The translations under genes and the position numbers were made by a program. Of a DNA stretch of 64,000 nt, positions 1 to 9,237 are shown piece by piece (position 1 is the first letter of the stretch; every line of letters starts with the position of its first letter). The notes below the pieces were generated by a model, which saw nothing but the letters and a program-made list of their open reading frames with translations, searched no databases and was not told the DNA's origin. This DNA comes from Reyranella sp. CPCC 100927 (lineage in GTDB: Bacteria > Pseudomonadota > Alphaproteobacteria > Reyranellales > Reyranellaceae): positions 1 to 64,000 of the forward strand of contig NZ_VOHA01000017.1 of NCBI RefSeq assembly GCF_007859315.1, given 5' to 3'.

Positions 1-849
1 CGCGCGCCCGCCGGGCCGCGCCCGGCCGGCGGCCCGGCAGCCCAGCCGATCCTGGCCACCGGCATCGACAAGATCATTGCCGTCGCCTCCGGCAAAGGCG
101 GCGTCGGCAAGTCGACGACGGCCGTCAACCTCGCCCTGGGGCTGGCCGCCCTGGGGTGCAAGGTCGGCCTGCTCGATGCCGACATCTACGGCCCCTCCAT
201 GCCGCGCATGCTGAAGGTGACCGAAAAACCCGATTCCAAGGACGGCAACAAGCTGCTGCCGATCGAGCGCTTCGGGCTGAAGACCATGTCCATCGGCTAT
301 CTCGTCAGCGAGGAAACGCCGATGATCTGGCGCGGCCCCATGGTGCAGAGCGCACTGGAGCAGATGCTGCGCGACGTCGAATGGGGCCAGCTCGACGTGC
401 TGGTGGTCGACATGCCGCCGGGCACCGGCGATGCGCAGCTGACCATGGCGCAGCGCGTGAAACTCACCGGCGCCATCATCGTGTCGACGCCGCAGGACAT
501 CGCCCTGATCGACGCCCGCAAGGGCCTGAACATGTTCCGCAAGACGGCCGTGCCGGTGCTCGGCATCGTCGAGAACATGAGCTATTTCCTGTGTCCGCAC
601 TGCGGCCAGCAGTCCGACATCTTCGGCCATGGCGGCGCCGAGCACGAGGCCGAGCGGCTGGGCGTACCGTTCCTGGGCGCCGTCCCGCTGCACCTCGACA
701 TCCGCATCCATTCCGACGACGGCCACCCGATCGTGGCCGCCCAGCCCGACAGCACCCACGCCCGCATCTACCGCGACATCGCCCAGCGCGTGTGGGGTGC
801 CTTGCAAGGCGGCCCCCAGCGCGCCGCGCCCAGGATCGTGATCAAGTGA
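1..849 (+). CDS. mrp: Mrp/NBP35-type iron-sulfur carrier ATPase (5' end cut off)
   Basis: P-loop ATPase that carries and delivers iron-sulfur clusters in the cytosol. The frame is open from base 1, so the N-terminus lies outside the window. The Walker A motif GKGGVGKST is encoded at 91-117, followed by the DADIYGPS switch and the VVDMPPGTGD Walker B-like segment. A CPHC pair near 590-607 matches the conserved CxxC of Mrp proteins that binds a bridging cluster at the dimer interface. The missing N-terminal part usually carries a MIP18/DUF59-like domain; the Ala/Pro/Gly-rich stretch at the window start looks like the linker after it. Family assignment is secure; the client proteins are unknown. 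Confidence 0.95.
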   Translation, partial: RAPAGPRPAGGPAAQPILATGIDKIIAVASGKGGVGKSTTAVNLALGLAALGCKVGLLDADIYGPSMPRMLKVTEKPDSKDGNKLLPIERFGLKTMSIGYLVSEETPMIWRGPMVQSALEQMLRDVEWGQLDVLVVDMPPGTGDAQLTMAQRVKLTGAIIVSTPQDIALIDARKGLNMFRKTAVPVLGIVENMSYFLCPHCGQQSDIFGHGGAEHEAERLGVPFLGAVPLHLDIRIHSDDGHPIVAAQPDSTHARIYRDIAQRVWGALQGGPQRAAPRIVIK

Positions 850-852
850 CCT

Positions 853-1010
853 TTTCACCTCTCCCGCAAGCGGGAGAGGAAGGGGCCCATCGTGCGCAGC
901 ACGATGGGAAGGTGAGGGCTTCAGGATTCGGCACCTCGTACTTATCCCCTCACCCGCCGGGCGCTGCGCACCCGTCGACCTCTCCCGCTTGCGGGAGAGG
1001 TGAAAAACCA
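853..1010. repeat. Intergenic inverted repeat, family B copy 1
   Basis: Two arms of the type CTCTCCCGCnnGCGGGAGAG flank an interior with ATCGTGCGCAGCACGAT. The outer parts (TCACCTCTCCCGC and its complement) pair across the whole element. It lies between the convergent ends of mrp and the GNAT gene and could act as a bidirectional terminator. Related elements sit at 33757, 38834 and 55100. Confidence 0.8.
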
Positions 1011-1652
1011 TCACCCCTTGCGCTTCACGGCGCGCCGTTTACGCAGTTTGCCCTTGGCGCGGGCCTTGCGGGCCTGATCGCGGGCGCGATCGCGCTTCTT
1101 GGCCGGCGGCTTCTTCGGCTCGAGCTTCAGGGGCGCCAACGTCGCCGGGCCGATCATGCCGTGCACGCCGATCATGGCGCCGGCGATGGTCTCCAGCGCC
1201 AGGAAGCGGCGCTCCTCGACCCAGCCGGGCAGTTGCAGGTGCAGTGCCAGTTCGCGACGGAAGCCGAAGGGATTGTAGTACTCAGGATCGCCGACCAGGA
1301 TCACGCGGCTGATGCCCAGCACGCGGCAACGCGCAAGGCCGTGCCACATCAGCGCCTTGCCGTAGCCCAGGCCGCGCAATTCGGGCGCCACCGCCAGTGG
1401 CCCCAGCAACACCGCCGGCCATCGCCCGTTGATCAGGATCGGCCAGAAGCGCAGCGACGCCACCAGCTTGCGCTTGTCGTCCAGCGCCACGAAGCTCAGA
1501 TCGCGCAGCGGCCGCACGCCCTCCCGCAGCTTGTAGACCGTCTTCTGCATGCGGTCGGGGCCGAAGGCGGCGGAGACCATGGCCTCGATTACCGCCGCAT
1601 CGCTGCGCCGCTCGCGCACGATGCGCATCGGCTTTTGTGCCAGTTCGACCAC
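1011..1652 (-). CDS. GNAT family N-acetyltransferase (YhbS-like)
   Basis: Predicted acetyl-CoA-dependent N-acetyltransferase of about 213 residues; substrate unknown. The acetyl-CoA loop is seen as PELRGLGYGKALM, and VGDPEYYNPFGFR is typical of the COG3153/YhbS group. I place the start at GTG 1652 because AGGAGGG lies about 7 bases upstream. The longer frame upstream (to 1736) is translated repeat DNA and should not be annotated as protein. The last 40 or so residues are very rich in Lys, Arg and Ala and could bind nucleic acid or ribosomes, which is inference. The gene runs convergently into mrp. Confidence 0.85.
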   Translation of the reverse strand: MVELAQKPMRIVRERRSDAAVIEAMVSAAFGPDRMQKTVYKLREGVRPLRDLSFVALDDKRKLVASLRFWPILINGRWPAVLLGPLAVAPELRGLGYGKALMWHGLARCRVLGISRVILVGDPEYYNPFGFRRELALHLQLPGWVEERRFLALETIAGAMIGVHGMIGPATLAPLKLEPKKPPAKKRDRARDQARKARAKGKLRKRRAVKRKG

Positions 1653-1674
1653 GGATACCCCCTCCTGGCTGCCC

Positions 1675-1801
1675 GTCACCCCGAGCACCTGGCTGTCACC
1701 CCGAGCGCAGCGAGGGATCTTTCGATGCAGGCGCACCGGTGCGTCACTTGCAGAAGATCCCTCGCTGCGCTCGGGATGACAGTCACTGTGCTCGGGATGA
1801 C
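1675..1801. repeat. Intergenic inverted repeat, family A copy 1
   Basis: Nested inverted repeat. The inner arms GAGCGCAGCGAGGGATC and GATCCCTCGCTGCGCTC pair around a loop containing a self-complementary GCACCGGTGC. A second outer pair, GTCACCCCGAGCAC with GTGCTCGGGATGAC, encloses it. It lies between the start of the GNAT gene and the end of thyX, both on the minus strand. Confidence 0.85.
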
Positions 1802-1808
1802 AGAAATC

Positions 1809-2741
1809 CTAGCGCTCCAGGACCGTCATCAGTTCGCGCCACTCGCGGGCGCTGAGGCCGGAACTCTTCTGGTCGACCGCCTCGCCGGCCAGCAGCTTCT
1901 TCACCACCGCCAGCCCCGTGCGCGACAGGTTGGCGCCGCCCATGCGGTACTCGAGGAACGCCTCGTAGCACAGCGGCGTCCAGCGCTTGAGCGTGTCGAT
2001 CATCACGTCGGCATAGGCGCGGATTTCGTACTGGGCGTGCGCATCGGCGCGCAGCGACAGGAAGTGCATGAGGTTGTGCAGGTCCGTCTTCCAGTACCAT
2101 TGGGTATAAAAGTTCAGCGACAGGTTCATGCGCGCCAGTTCCCGCGCCAGGCCGGAGCGCTCGGGATCGAGCGGCGCCCCGTCGTCACCCTCGTTGAGCA
2201 TTTCCATGTAGTGCTCGTAGACCAGCGCCGAATCCTTCTTCAGCATCTCAAAGACGCGTTCGGCTTCGCGGCCGGCGAGCACCGCATCGCGGCCCTGGCG
2301 GTTCACCCTGCTCTGTGCCGCCAGATGCTCAGGCCGCGGAATGTAGAACTCGTTGTCGAGGATCGAATAGCGCGCGGAGTACTCGTTGACGTTGGCGGTG
2401 CGGTGGCGGATCCACTGGCGCGCCACGAAGATCGGCAGCTTCACGTGGTACTTGATCTCGCACATCTCGAACGGCGTCGTGTGACGATGCCGGATGAGAT
2501 AGTTGATCAGGCCGCGGTCCTCGCTGACCTTCTTGGTGCCGCGGCCGTAGGAGACGCGCGCCGCCTGCACGACGGCGGCGTCATCGCCCATGTAGTCGAC
2601 GACCCGGACGAAGCCGTGATCGAGCACCGGCAGGGCCTGATAGAGGATTTCCTCCAGCGCCGGGGCCACGGCACGGCGGGTCGGCGCGGTTTCGCTACGC
2701 AGGCGCTCGATGTCGGCGGCCTGGTCAGTCGAGAGGGGCAT
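1809..2741 (-). CDS. thyX: FAD-dependent thymidylate synthase ThyX
   Basis: Makes dTMP from dUMP using methylene-tetrahydrofolate, with FAD and NADPH as the reductive system. The ThyX signature [15 protein letters not shown] is present, matching RHRxxSxNExSxR except for Ala in place of the first Ser. Start chosen at ATG 2741 ([15 protein letters not shown]), giving 310 residues; the upstream extension is low-complexity repeat sequence. C-terminal motifs [14 protein letters not shown] and YAD are also family-typical. No thyA is seen in the window, so this may be the only thymidylate synthase, but that cannot be judged from one window. Confidence 0.96.
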   Translation of the reverse strand: MPLSTDQAADIERLRSETAPTRRAVAPALEEILYQALPVLDHGFVRVVDYMGDDAAVVQAARVSYGRGTKKVSEDRGLINYLIRHRHTTPFEMCEIKYHVKLPIFVARQWIRHRTANVNEYSARYSILDNEFYIPRPEHLAAQSRVNRQGRDAVLAGREAERVFEMLKKDSALVYEHYMEMLNEGDDGAPLDPERSGLARELARMNLSLNFYTQWYWKTDLHNLMHFLSLRADAHAQYEIRAYADVMIDTLKRWTPLCYEAFLEYRMGGANLSRTGLAVVKKLLAGEAVDQKSSGLSAREWRELMTVLER

Positions 2742-2786
2742 GGCGGCGTCCGTTGTTCTTTTTGGCGGCGCCGACTGTAGGGATTT

Positions 2787-2887
2787 GGACCGCGGGCGTC
2801 CACGCCCGCCTTCGCTCGCAGCGAAGCGAAGAGCGAATAACGCAGTCGGCGCCAAGGCGCCGATGCGCGCGTGGACGCGCGCGGTCC
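2787..2887. repeat. Intergenic inverted repeat, family C copy (degenerate)
   Basis: Outer arms GGACCGCGGGCGTCCACGC and GCGTGGACGCGCGCGGTCC enclose smaller palindromes (TCGCTCGCAGCGA, TCGGCGCCAAGGCGCCGA). It lies between the thyX start and the 3' end of the SMP-30 gene, just downstream of that stop codon, so a terminator role for the latter is plausible. Confidence 0.7.
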
Positions 2888-2895
2888 GAAAGCAC

Positions 2896-4035
2896 CTACG
2901 TAATATGCGCGCCGCGTGTTTCCACGTAGACGGCGTAGAGCGACTGGCTGCCGGTCATGAACAGCCGATTGCGCTTGCTGCCGCCGAAGCACACGTTGGA
3001 GCAGATCTCCGGCAGCTTGATCTGGCCGATGCGCGCGCCGTCGGGGGCAAAGATGTGCACGCCGTCATAGCCGTCGCCGACCCAGCCGGCGCTCGACCAG
3101 ATATTGCCGTCCTCATCGCAGCGGATGCCGTCGGCGAAGCCGGTCTTGCCGTTCCACTCCATGTTCACGAACGTCTTGCCGTTGGTGAGCTTGGCGCCGT
3201 CGATGTCATAGACCCAGATCACGCTCTTGGCCTTGTCATAGTGCGACACGCCGGTGTCGGCGACGTAGAGCTTCTTGTAGTCGTGGCTGAAGCACAGGCC
3301 GTTGGGCTTGAATGGCTCGTCGGCGACCTTGGTGATGGCGCCGCTCTGGCCATCGATGCGATAGACCGCCTCCTTCTGGATCGGGCTTGCCGAGTTGGCG
3401 CTGGCCGCCAGCCGGTTGCCTTCATACTCCATCAACGAGCCGTAGCCCGGGTCGGTGAACCAGATCGAGCCGTCGTTGGGATGCACCACGGCATCGTTGG
3501 GCGCGTTGAACTCCTTGCCGTCGAACTTCTCGGCCAGCACCGTGGTCTTGCCGTTGTACTCATAGCGCACGACCTTGCGCGTGCCGTGCTCGCAGGCGAT
3601 TTGCCGCCCCTGGAAATCGAATGTGTTGCCGTTGGAGTTGCCGGAGGGATAGCGGAAGCGGCGCGCGACATGACCGTCTTCCTCGAGCCAACGCAGCTGC
3701 TCGTTGTTGGGGATATCGCTCCACAGCAGGTAGCGGCCGACGCCGTTCCAGGCCGGCCCCTCCGCCCACATCGTGCCGGTATACAGCCGCATGATCGGCG
3801 TGTTGCCCAACTTGTACTTGAAGCGCTTGTCGAGCGGCACGACGTCGGGCTCCGGGTAGCGCACGGGCGGCGCGTCGGGTCCGAAATTGCGCGCGAAGGC
3901 CTGCGGCGCCATGGCGGTCGCCGCCGCCAATGCCGATGCCGCCGCCAGGAATCCGCGGCGATCAACGCCCTTCCTGGGCGCCGGCTTCCTGCCGCCGGTA
4001 AGGTCGATGAAGCGATTCGGTTGAACTCTTTCCAT
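2896..4035 (-). CDS. Exported SMP-30/gluconolactonase-like beta-propeller protein
   Basis: Probable lactone hydrolase or related calcium-binding six-bladed propeller; actual substrate unknown. Start at ATG 4035 is supported by AGGGAG about 8 bases upstream and gives 379 residues. The N-terminal region has a twin-arginine motif (DRRGFLAAA) followed by an Ala-rich hydrophobic segment ending APQAFA, so export by the Tat route is likely. Family-typical segments include [60 protein letters not shown] and [14 protein letters not shown]. These carry the acidic and Asn residues that bind metal in SMP-30 enzymes. It is followed by a palindromic repeat. Confidence 0.9.
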   Translation of the reverse strand: MERVQPNRFIDLTGGRKPAPRKGVDRRGFLAAASALAAATAMAPQAFARNFGPDAPPVRYPEPDVVPLDKRFKYKLGNTPIMRLYTGTMWAEGPAWNGVGRYLLWSDIPNNEQLRWLEEDGHVARRFRYPSGNSNGNTFDFQGRQIACEHGTRKVVRYEYNGKTTVLAEKFDGKEFNAPNDAVVHPNDGSIWFTDPGYGSLMEYEGNRLAASANSASPIQKEAVYRIDGQSGAITKVADEPFKPNGLCFSHDYKKLYVADTGVSHYDKAKSVIWVYDIDGAKLTNGKTFVNMEWNGKTGFADGIRCDEDGNIWSSAGWVGDGYDGVHIFAPDGARIGQIKLPEICSNVCFGGSKRNRLFMTGSQSLYAVYVETRGAHIT

Positions 4036-4289
4036 CGGACGTTTCTCCCTCTTGTCTGTCGTCGGTGACATCGACGCGACCGCGCAATCGCACACGGAGA
4101 AGCTGAACGCCGCAGGACGCGGAAGCATGATTCTTCCGATGACGATGATCGCGGCGGCGGCAGTCTAGGGTGGATCGCGGGCCAGGGCACGCTTCAGTGT
4201 TTTTGCAGTCGACCGCGCCCGCGGCATCGGTGATCGAAAGAAGGGAAAACGCGCGTCTTCAAATCTGCCGCCCACTCGCCTATATAGAG

Positions 4290-4372
4290 CAGGTCGGGAA
4301 ACCGACTATGGCGATAAACGCCGCGTGACATAGGCGGATCGGACCCGGGGGCGGTACCCGGCGCCTCCACCA
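4290..4372 (+). ncRNA. ssrA: tmRNA acceptor piece (two-piece, permuted ssrA)
   Basis: The 3' CCA is encoded at 4370-4372. The strand CGCCTCC (4362-4368) pairs with GGGGGCG (4408-4414) of the coding piece to form a 7-bp acceptor stem with one G-U pair. Immediately upstream is a 5-bp arm, CCGGG/CCCGG, in the T-arm position with loop GGCGGTA instead of the usual TTC-type loop. The 5' boundary is approximate: a hairpin GTCGG-GAAA-CCGAC near 4295 lies in this piece or at its edge. In this lineage the acceptor piece is encoded before the coding piece and both are cut from one precursor. Confidence 0.85.
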
Positions 4373-4377
4373 GTTTC

Positions 4378-4402
4378 ACCGGTCCCGTTCATCGGGACCG
4401 GT
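4378..4402 (+). other. ssrA: Hairpin in the tmRNA intervening segment
   Basis: A perfect 10-bp stem ACCGGTCCCG/CGGGACCGGT with loop TTCAT fills most of the 35 bases between the encoded CCA (4372) and the acceptor-stem 5' strand (4408). It probably presents the precursor for removal of the intervening segment by RNase P and 3' processing enzymes; that role is inferred from position. Confidence 0.75.
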
Positions 4403-4407
4403 TTTAC

Positions 4408-4600
4408 GGGGGCGAAACAGGATCGACGGACGCAGTAAAGGCGCGGTTTTTGCTCGGCATGGTACCGCCGTTACCGGGCCAAACCACAAGTGCCAACGAT
4501 AACGACGTTGCACTCGCTGCTGCCGCCTAAACAGCGGACGTAAGCGCGGTTCGGGAGGGCACCGGGCAACAGAAGCCCTCCCACTGCTCCTGCCAGCGTC
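4408..4600 (+). ncRNA. ssrA: tmRNA coding piece with proteolysis tag ANDNDVALAAAA
   Basis: Begins with GGGGGCGAAACAGGATCGAC, the tmRNA 5' hallmark. The resume frame runs from GCC at 4492 to TAA at 4528-4530 and encodes ANDNDVALAAAA. It starts with the conserved AND and ends in a hydrophobic Ala-rich degron of the kind read by ClpXP. Downstream a stem GGGAGGGC/GCCCTCCC (4553-4582) closes most of the remaining piece; the 3' end near 4600 is approximate. The product rescues stalled ribosomes and tags their nascent chains. The SspB adaptor for such tags is encoded 2.3 kb downstream on the same strand. Confidence 0.92.
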
Positions 4601-4664
4601 AAATGCCTGCCATGTCCCAGTTGTGAACAATCGCTCATCGCGCTAGTGTGAGCGCAGAGGGATC

Positions 4665-6797
4665 ATGGTGGACAATCCGGGCAGCCGGTCGACGGGCCGC
4701 GGCCTCCATTTCGGAGCGCTGCCGGCCGGGTATCCGTTGGGCCAATACCGCTTTCAGAGCGTGCTGGGCGTTGGCGGCTTTGGCATCACCTACCGGGCGA
4801 TGGACGACCGTCTGCGCCGTCCTGTCGCCATCAAGGAGTTCCTGCCCAGCGATTTCGCCGTCCGCGTCAATGGCGTCCAGGTCCAGCCGCGCTCGCCGTC
4901 CGACCAGGAGATGTTTACCTGGGGCCTCAAGCGCTTCCTCGACGAGGCGCGCGTGCTGGCGGCACTCAACGACGCCCCCAACATCGTCCACGTCTACGAC
5001 TACCTCGAGGCCAACGGCACCGGCTACATGGTGATGGAGCTGGTCGAGGGCGAGCCGCTGGACAAGATGCTGGCCCGCATCAACAAGATCTCGCCGCCGA
5101 CGTTGCCGCCGTTGCTGCAGTCGCTGCTGCGCGGCCTCGAGGCCGTGCACCGCGCCGGCTATCTGCATCGCGACATCAAGCCGGGCAATGTCCTGGTGCG
5201 CCCCAACGGCGAGCCGGTGCTGGTCGATTTCGGTGCCGCGCGCATGTCCATGGGCAAGCGCACGCAGATCATGACCAGCATCTATTCGCCGGGCTATGCG
5301 CCGCCCGAGCAGTACGCCTTCGGCACCGCCGAGGCCAACAAGCAGGGACCGTGGAGCGACCTCTACGCACTCGGGGCAACGCTCTACCACGCCATCACCG
5401 GCTCGGCGCCGGCCGACTCCGTGCGGCGGCTGGCCAAGGACAACTATGTGCCGCTGACGCAGGCGGCGGCCGGCCAGTACCCGCCGGGGTTTCTCGCCGC
5501 CATCGATTCGGCGCTGTCGCTGCCCGTCGAGCGCCGTCCGCAATCGGTGCCGGCCTGGAGCCAGATGCTGTTCGGCGACAGCCGCGCCGCGCCGTATCCG
5601 CCCGGCGCCATGTCGGGGCCGGCCAGCCAACGCGGCATGTACGCGCCCGGGCCGGCCAGCGCACCCGGCGCCTTTGCCCCCGCTGGTTCCGCCTGGGGTG
5701 GCGCTGGCGGCGCGTACGGCAGCGCGCCACCAGGCCAGGGCTTCGATGCGGCGGTCGCTTCCCGCAGCGGCGCCTACGCACCGCCGACAGGACAGACACC
5801 ACCGCCCTTTGCACCATCGTCGTTCGCGCCCGCGCCGGCAGCACCGCCGCCGCACAGCCGGCCGCCGGCGGCGCCACCGGCCAAGCGCAGCGGTGGCGCC
5901 GGCCTGTGGATCGCGCTTGGCGCGCTGGTCGTGCTGCTGCTCGCCGGCGGCGCCGGTGCCTACTATTACCTCTGCGTGCTGAAGACCTCGTGCGGCAGCA
6001 CCGACGAGGATCCGTCGGCCTGCTATGAAGACCTCGCGCGCGCTCGTGCCGAGATCCAGCGCATCCTGGCGCGGATGCCGGGCCAGCCGGCCCCGTCATC
6101 GACGCCCAACCTCTCGTGCAAGGAAGAGCTGGCGAAGGCCAAGGCCGACCTGGCGCGACTTCAGGACCTGGAACGCAGCAAGCCGACGACGCCTCCGGTC
6201 ATCACACCCAGGCCGCCGGATCCCAAGCCGACCGTCGACCCGCAGCCGCCGATACCGCCGCTCGAGCCCAAGCCACCCGTGGTGGAACCCAAACCGCCCG
6301 TCGTGGAATCCAAGCCACCGGTTGTCGACATACCGCCGCCGGTCGAGCCCAAACCGCCCATCGCCGATCCCAGGCCACCGGTGACACCGCCGGTCGACCC
6401 CAGGCCGCCGGCGCCACCGCCTGTCGCCGAACCCAAGCCGCCGCCCGTCGCGCCCAAACCGCCGGTCACGCCGCAACCGCCGCCGCCGACCGAGCCACCG
6501 TCACCCTTCGCCGTACATGAAGGTCGCTGGTTCGGCTCCGCCAATCTCATGCGCGAGCAGGCGGCGGGACGTTGCGCGCCGGTGTTCACGCTCAACGGCA
6601 TGGTGCGGAACAACACCTTCTCGGGGACATCCAGCGCGCACGGCGCCACATCGATTCGCATCCGCTCGCGCACCAAGCGCGTAACCGACATGTCGCTGCC
6701 GGGTTTCACGGTAAAGTCGACCAATGGCACGTTCGACTCCTTCACCTTCGAGACGTCAACCGGCTGCATCTACGCCGTGCGCATGTTTCGCCAGTGA
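4665..6797 (+). CDS. Membrane-anchored Hanks-type Ser/Thr protein kinase with proline-rich ectodomain
   Basis: Eukaryotic-like protein kinase of 710 residues. The Gly-rich loop is at about 35-40 (GVGGFG), the ATP-binding Lys is in VAIKEF (57), the catalytic loop is HRDIKPGN (168-175), DFG is at 188-190 and APPEQ at 212-216, so the kinase looks active. A Pro/Ala/Gly-rich juxtamembrane part (about 305-410) leads to one transmembrane helix at about 412-437. After that come a short possibly helical stretch, a long PKPP-type repeat (about 505-620) and a C-terminal domain of about 90 residues with two Cys that I do not recognise. No PASTA repeats are present. The start has GAGG 5 bases upstream. 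Signal and substrates are unknown; it lies between tmRNA and sspB. Confidence 0.93.
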   Translation: MVDNPGSRSTGRGLHFGALPAGYPLGQYRFQSVLGVGGFGITYRAMDDRLRRPVAIKEFLPSDFAVRVNGVQVQPRSPSDQEMFTWGLKRFLDEARVLAALNDAPNIVHVYDYLEANGTGYMVMELVEGEPLDKMLARINKISPPTLPPLLQSLLRGLEAVHRAGYLHRDIKPGNVLVRPNGEPVLVDFGAARMSMGKRTQIMTSIYSPGYAPPEQYAFGTAEANKQGPWSDLYALGATLYHAITGSAPADSVRRLAKDNYVPLTQAAAGQYPPGFLAAIDSALSLPVERRPQSVPAWSQMLFGDSRAAPYPPGAMSGPASQRGMYAPGPASAPGAFAPAGSAWGGAGGAYGSAPPGQGFDAAVASRSGAYAPPTGQTPPPFAPSSFAPAPAAPPPHSRPPAAPPAKRSGGAGLWIALGALVVLLLAGGAGAYYYLCVLKTSCGSTDEDPSACYEDLARARAEIQRILARMPGQPAPSSTPNLSCKEELAKAKADLARLQDLERSKPTTPPVITPRPPDPKPTVDPQPPIPPLEPKPPVVEPKPPVVESKPPVVDIPPPVEPKPPIADPRPPVTPPVDPRPPAPPPVAEPKPPPVAPKPPVTPQPPPPTEPPSPFAVHEGRWFGSANLMREQAAGRCAPVFTLNGMVRNNTFSGTSSAHGATSIRIRSRTKRVTDMSLPGFTVKSTNGTFDSFTFETSTGCIYAVRMFRQ

Positions 6798-6897
6798 GAA
6801 GGTTCGCGAACGCGCAGCGACAGCGTGTTGACAGGAAGGGCGGTGCCGTCCGATTGTCACCCGTGCGCCGCGGAGGGCGCGTGTCGACCGGCGAGCA

Positions 6898-7458
6898 ATG
6901 ACGGATAAATTCCAGTACGAGACCTTGGTGGATGAAGCGCTGCGCGGCGTGGTGCGCCGTGTGTTGACGCACGCCGCCGAGCATGGCCTGCCCGGGACAC
7001 ATCATTTCTACATCAGCTTTCGCACCACCGAGCCGGGCGTCGAGATGCCCGACTATCTGCGCGCCAAGTACGCTGACGAGATGACCATCGTCCTGCAGCA
7101 TCAGTACTGGGGCCTGGAGGTGACGGAGCAGACCTTCGAGGTGACGGTGAGCTTCAACAAGCGCAACGAGCGCCTGAAGGTGCCGTTCGCCGCGCTTTCC
7201 GCCTTCGTCGATCCCTCGGTGCGCTTCGGCCTGCAGTTCGAGAAGCGTGGCGGCGGTGGCGCACAATCATTGCCCGCACCGGACAAGCGGCCGGCGCTGG
7301 TGGGACCGGCGGCAGGCGCACCCGGCGATGGCAAGCCGACCGCCGAACCCGCACCGCCGCCCGAAGCCAGTCCCGACGCCGACGCCGACAAACCGGCCGA
7401 GGAAAAGGAAAGCGGCGCCAAGGTCGTCACGCTCGACGCCTTCCGCAAGAAGCCCTGA
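6898..7458 (+). CDS. sspB: SspB-type ClpXP adaptor (alphaproteobacterial form)
   Basis: Delivers ssrA-tagged proteins, and in some alphaproteobacteria other substrates, to ClpXP. The folded domain occupies about residues 1-118 (YETLVDEALRGVVRRVL, HHFYISFRTTEPGVEMP, MTIVLQHQYWGLEV, FEVTVSFNKRNERLKVPFAA). A long Pro/Ala/Glu-rich flexible linker follows, ending in VVTLDAFRKKP, the position of the short ClpX-binding tail in this family. The 186-residue length fits alphaproteobacterial SspB. It sits 100 bases after the kinase on the same strand and may be cotranscribed with it. A family C palindrome follows the stop. Confidence 0.92.
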   Translation: MTDKFQYETLVDEALRGVVRRVLTHAAEHGLPGTHHFYISFRTTEPGVEMPDYLRAKYADEMTIVLQHQYWGLEVTEQTFEVTVSFNKRNERLKVPFAALSAFVDPSVRFGLQFEKRGGGGAQSLPAPDKRPALVGPAAGAPGDGKPTAEPAPPPEASPDADADKPAEEKESGAKVVTLDAFRKKP

Positions 7459-7460
7459 GG

Positions 7461-7522
7461 CCCGGGAGCGCGGGCGTCTCGCCCGCATCTTTATGAGCGG
7501 GCGGGACGCCCGCGCTCCCGGG
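7461..7522. repeat. Intergenic perfect inverted repeat, family C copy
   Basis: Arms CCCGGGAGCGCGGGCGTC and GACGCCCGCGCTCCCGGG pair perfectly; inside them GCCCGC and GCGGGC extend the stem further. Located right after the sspB stop and before fumA, it could end sspB transcription. The sequence resembles the copy at 56086. Confidence 0.85.
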
Positions 7523-7599
7523 TACCCTTGACGCTGCGGCGAAATCATAGTCTTACCGCGACCGGCCCGCCCCCGGGGCCCGCAGCAGAGGAAGCCGCC

Positions 7600-9216
7600 A
7601 TGGTCGCGTTTGCCTACCAGGACATGTTCCCGCTTGGCGCCGATGCGACGCCGTATCGCAAGCTCACCTCGGATTTCGTCGGCACCACGACGCTGGCCGG
7701 CCAGGAGATACTGACAATCGCGCCCGAAGGCCTGACGCAGCTCACCGCCGCGGCCTTCCACGACATCTCCCACCTGCTGCGGCCGGGTCACCTCAAGCAG
7801 CTGCGCAACATCCTGGATGACGCCGAGGCCACCACCAACGACAAGTACGTCGCACTGGAGCTGTTGAAGAACGCCAACATCTCGGCCGGCGGCGTGCTGC
7901 CGATGTGCCAGGACACCGGCACTGCCATCGTGATGGGCAAGAAGGGCCAGCGCGTGTGGACCGGCGGCGGTGACGAGGCCGCAATCGCGCAAGGCGTGTT
8001 CAAGACCTACACCGAGACCAACCTGCGCTATTCGCAGGTGGCGCCGCTCTCGATGTTCAAGGAAGTGCAGACCGGCACCAACCTGCCGGCGCAGATCGAG
8101 ATCTATGCCACCGACGGCGACGCCTACAAGTTCCTGTTCGTCGCCAAGGGCGGCGGCTCGGCCAACAAGAGCTTCCTCTACCAGCAAACGCCGGCGGTCC
8201 TGAACGAAGCATCGCTGCTGAAGTTCCTCGACACCCAGATCCGCACCCTGGGCACCGCGGCCTGCCCGCCCTATCACCTGGCCATCGTCATCGGCGGCAC
8301 CTCGGCCGAACTCAACCTGAAGACGGTGAAACTCGCCTCGACGCGCTATCTCGATGACCTGCCCAGCGAAGGCAACAAGGACGGCGTTGCCATCCGCGAC
8401 CGCGAGATGGAGCAGAAGGTGCTGGAGCTCACGCGCAAGATGGGCATCGGCGCGCAGTTCGGCGGCAAGTATTTCTGCCACGACGTGCGCGTGATCCGGC
8501 TGGCGCGCCATGGCGCCTCGGTGCCGATCGGGCTCGGCGTCTCGTGCTCGGCCGACCGCCAGGCGCTGGGCAAGATCACCAAGGACGGCATCTACCTCGA
8601 GCAGCTCGAAGCCAACCCGGCGCAGTACCTGCCCGAGGTCGAGCCGGCACAGCTGTCGGGCGAGGTCGTGCCGGTCGACCTCGACCAGGGCATGGCCCAC
8701 ACGCTCGCGACTCTCACCCGGCATCCGGTGAAAACGCGCGTCAGCCTCACGGGCACGCTGATCGTGGCGCGCGATTCGGCGCACGCCAAGCTCAAGGAGC
8801 GGCTCGACCGCGGCGAAGGCCTGCCCGACTACTTCAAGCAGTTCCCGGTCTACTACGCGGGTCCCGCCAAGACGCCGGCCGGCATGCCGTCGGGCGCGTT
8901 CGGCCCCACCACGGCCGGGCGCATGGACTCCTACGTCGATCTGTTCCAGGCCGCCGGCGGCTCGATGGTGATGCTCGCCAAGGGCAACCGCAGCAAGCAG
9001 GTGGTCGACGCCTGCAAGAAGCACCGCGGCTTCTATCTCGGCTCGATCGGCGGCCCGGCCGCGATCCTGGCCAAGAACAACATCCGCCATGTCGAGGTGC
9101 TGGAGTATCCCGAGCTCGGCATGGAAGCGATCTGGCGCATCAAGGTCGAGAACTTCCCGGCCTTCATCGTCACCGACGACAAGGGCAACGACTTCTTCAG
9201 CGAGCTGAAGATCTGA
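7600..9216 (+). CDS. fumA: Class I (4Fe-4S) fumarate hydratase
   Basis: Oxygen-sensitive iron-sulfur fumarase converting fumarate to malate in the TCA cycle. The 538-residue length fits the fused alpha+beta class I enzyme. Likely cluster Cys positions are in [27 protein letters not shown] and [11 protein letters not shown]. The C-terminal half carries [11 protein letters not shown] and the [19 protein letters not shown] segment typical of the beta part. Start at ATG 7600 is supported by AGAGGAAG about 5 bases upstream; the further 24 codons upstream are not family sequence. The symbol follows class, since FumA and FumB types cannot be told apart here. A class II fumarase is encoded at 40616. 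Confidence 0.95.
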   Translation: MVAFAYQDMFPLGADATPYRKLTSDFVGTTTLAGQEILTIAPEGLTQLTAAAFHDISHLLRPGHLKQLRNILDDAEATTNDKYVALELLKNANISAGGVLPMCQDTGTAIVMGKKGQRVWTGGGDEAAIAQGVFKTYTETNLRYSQVAPLSMFKEVQTGTNLPAQIEIYATDGDAYKFLFVAKGGGSANKSFLYQQTPAVLNEASLLKFLDTQIRTLGTAACPPYHLAIVIGGTSAELNLKTVKLASTRYLDDLPSEGNKDGVAIRDREMEQKVLELTRKMGIGAQFGGKYFCHDVRVIRLARHGASVPIGLGVSCSADRQALGKITKDGIYLEQLEANPAQYLPEVEPAQLSGEVVPVDLDQGMAHTLATLTRHPVKTRVSLTGTLIVARDSAHAKLKERLDRGEGLPDYFKQFPVYYAGPAKTPAGMPSGAFGPTTAGRMDSYVDLFQAAGGSMVMLAKGNRSKQVVDACKKHRGFYLGSIGGPAAILAKNNIRHVEVLEYPELGMEAIWRIKVENFPAFIVTDDKGNDFFSELKI

Positions 9217-9237
9217 GGCTCCCGACGGGACGGATCA

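Noticed and set aside
4194-4630. Two short minus-strand frames over the tmRNA
   Set aside because: They run through the acceptor stem, tag sequence and stems of ssrA; the RNA explains the sequence.
7267-9090. Open frame opposite fumA and sspB
   Set aside because: It spans two well-supported genes and a palindrome and contains no recognisable domain.
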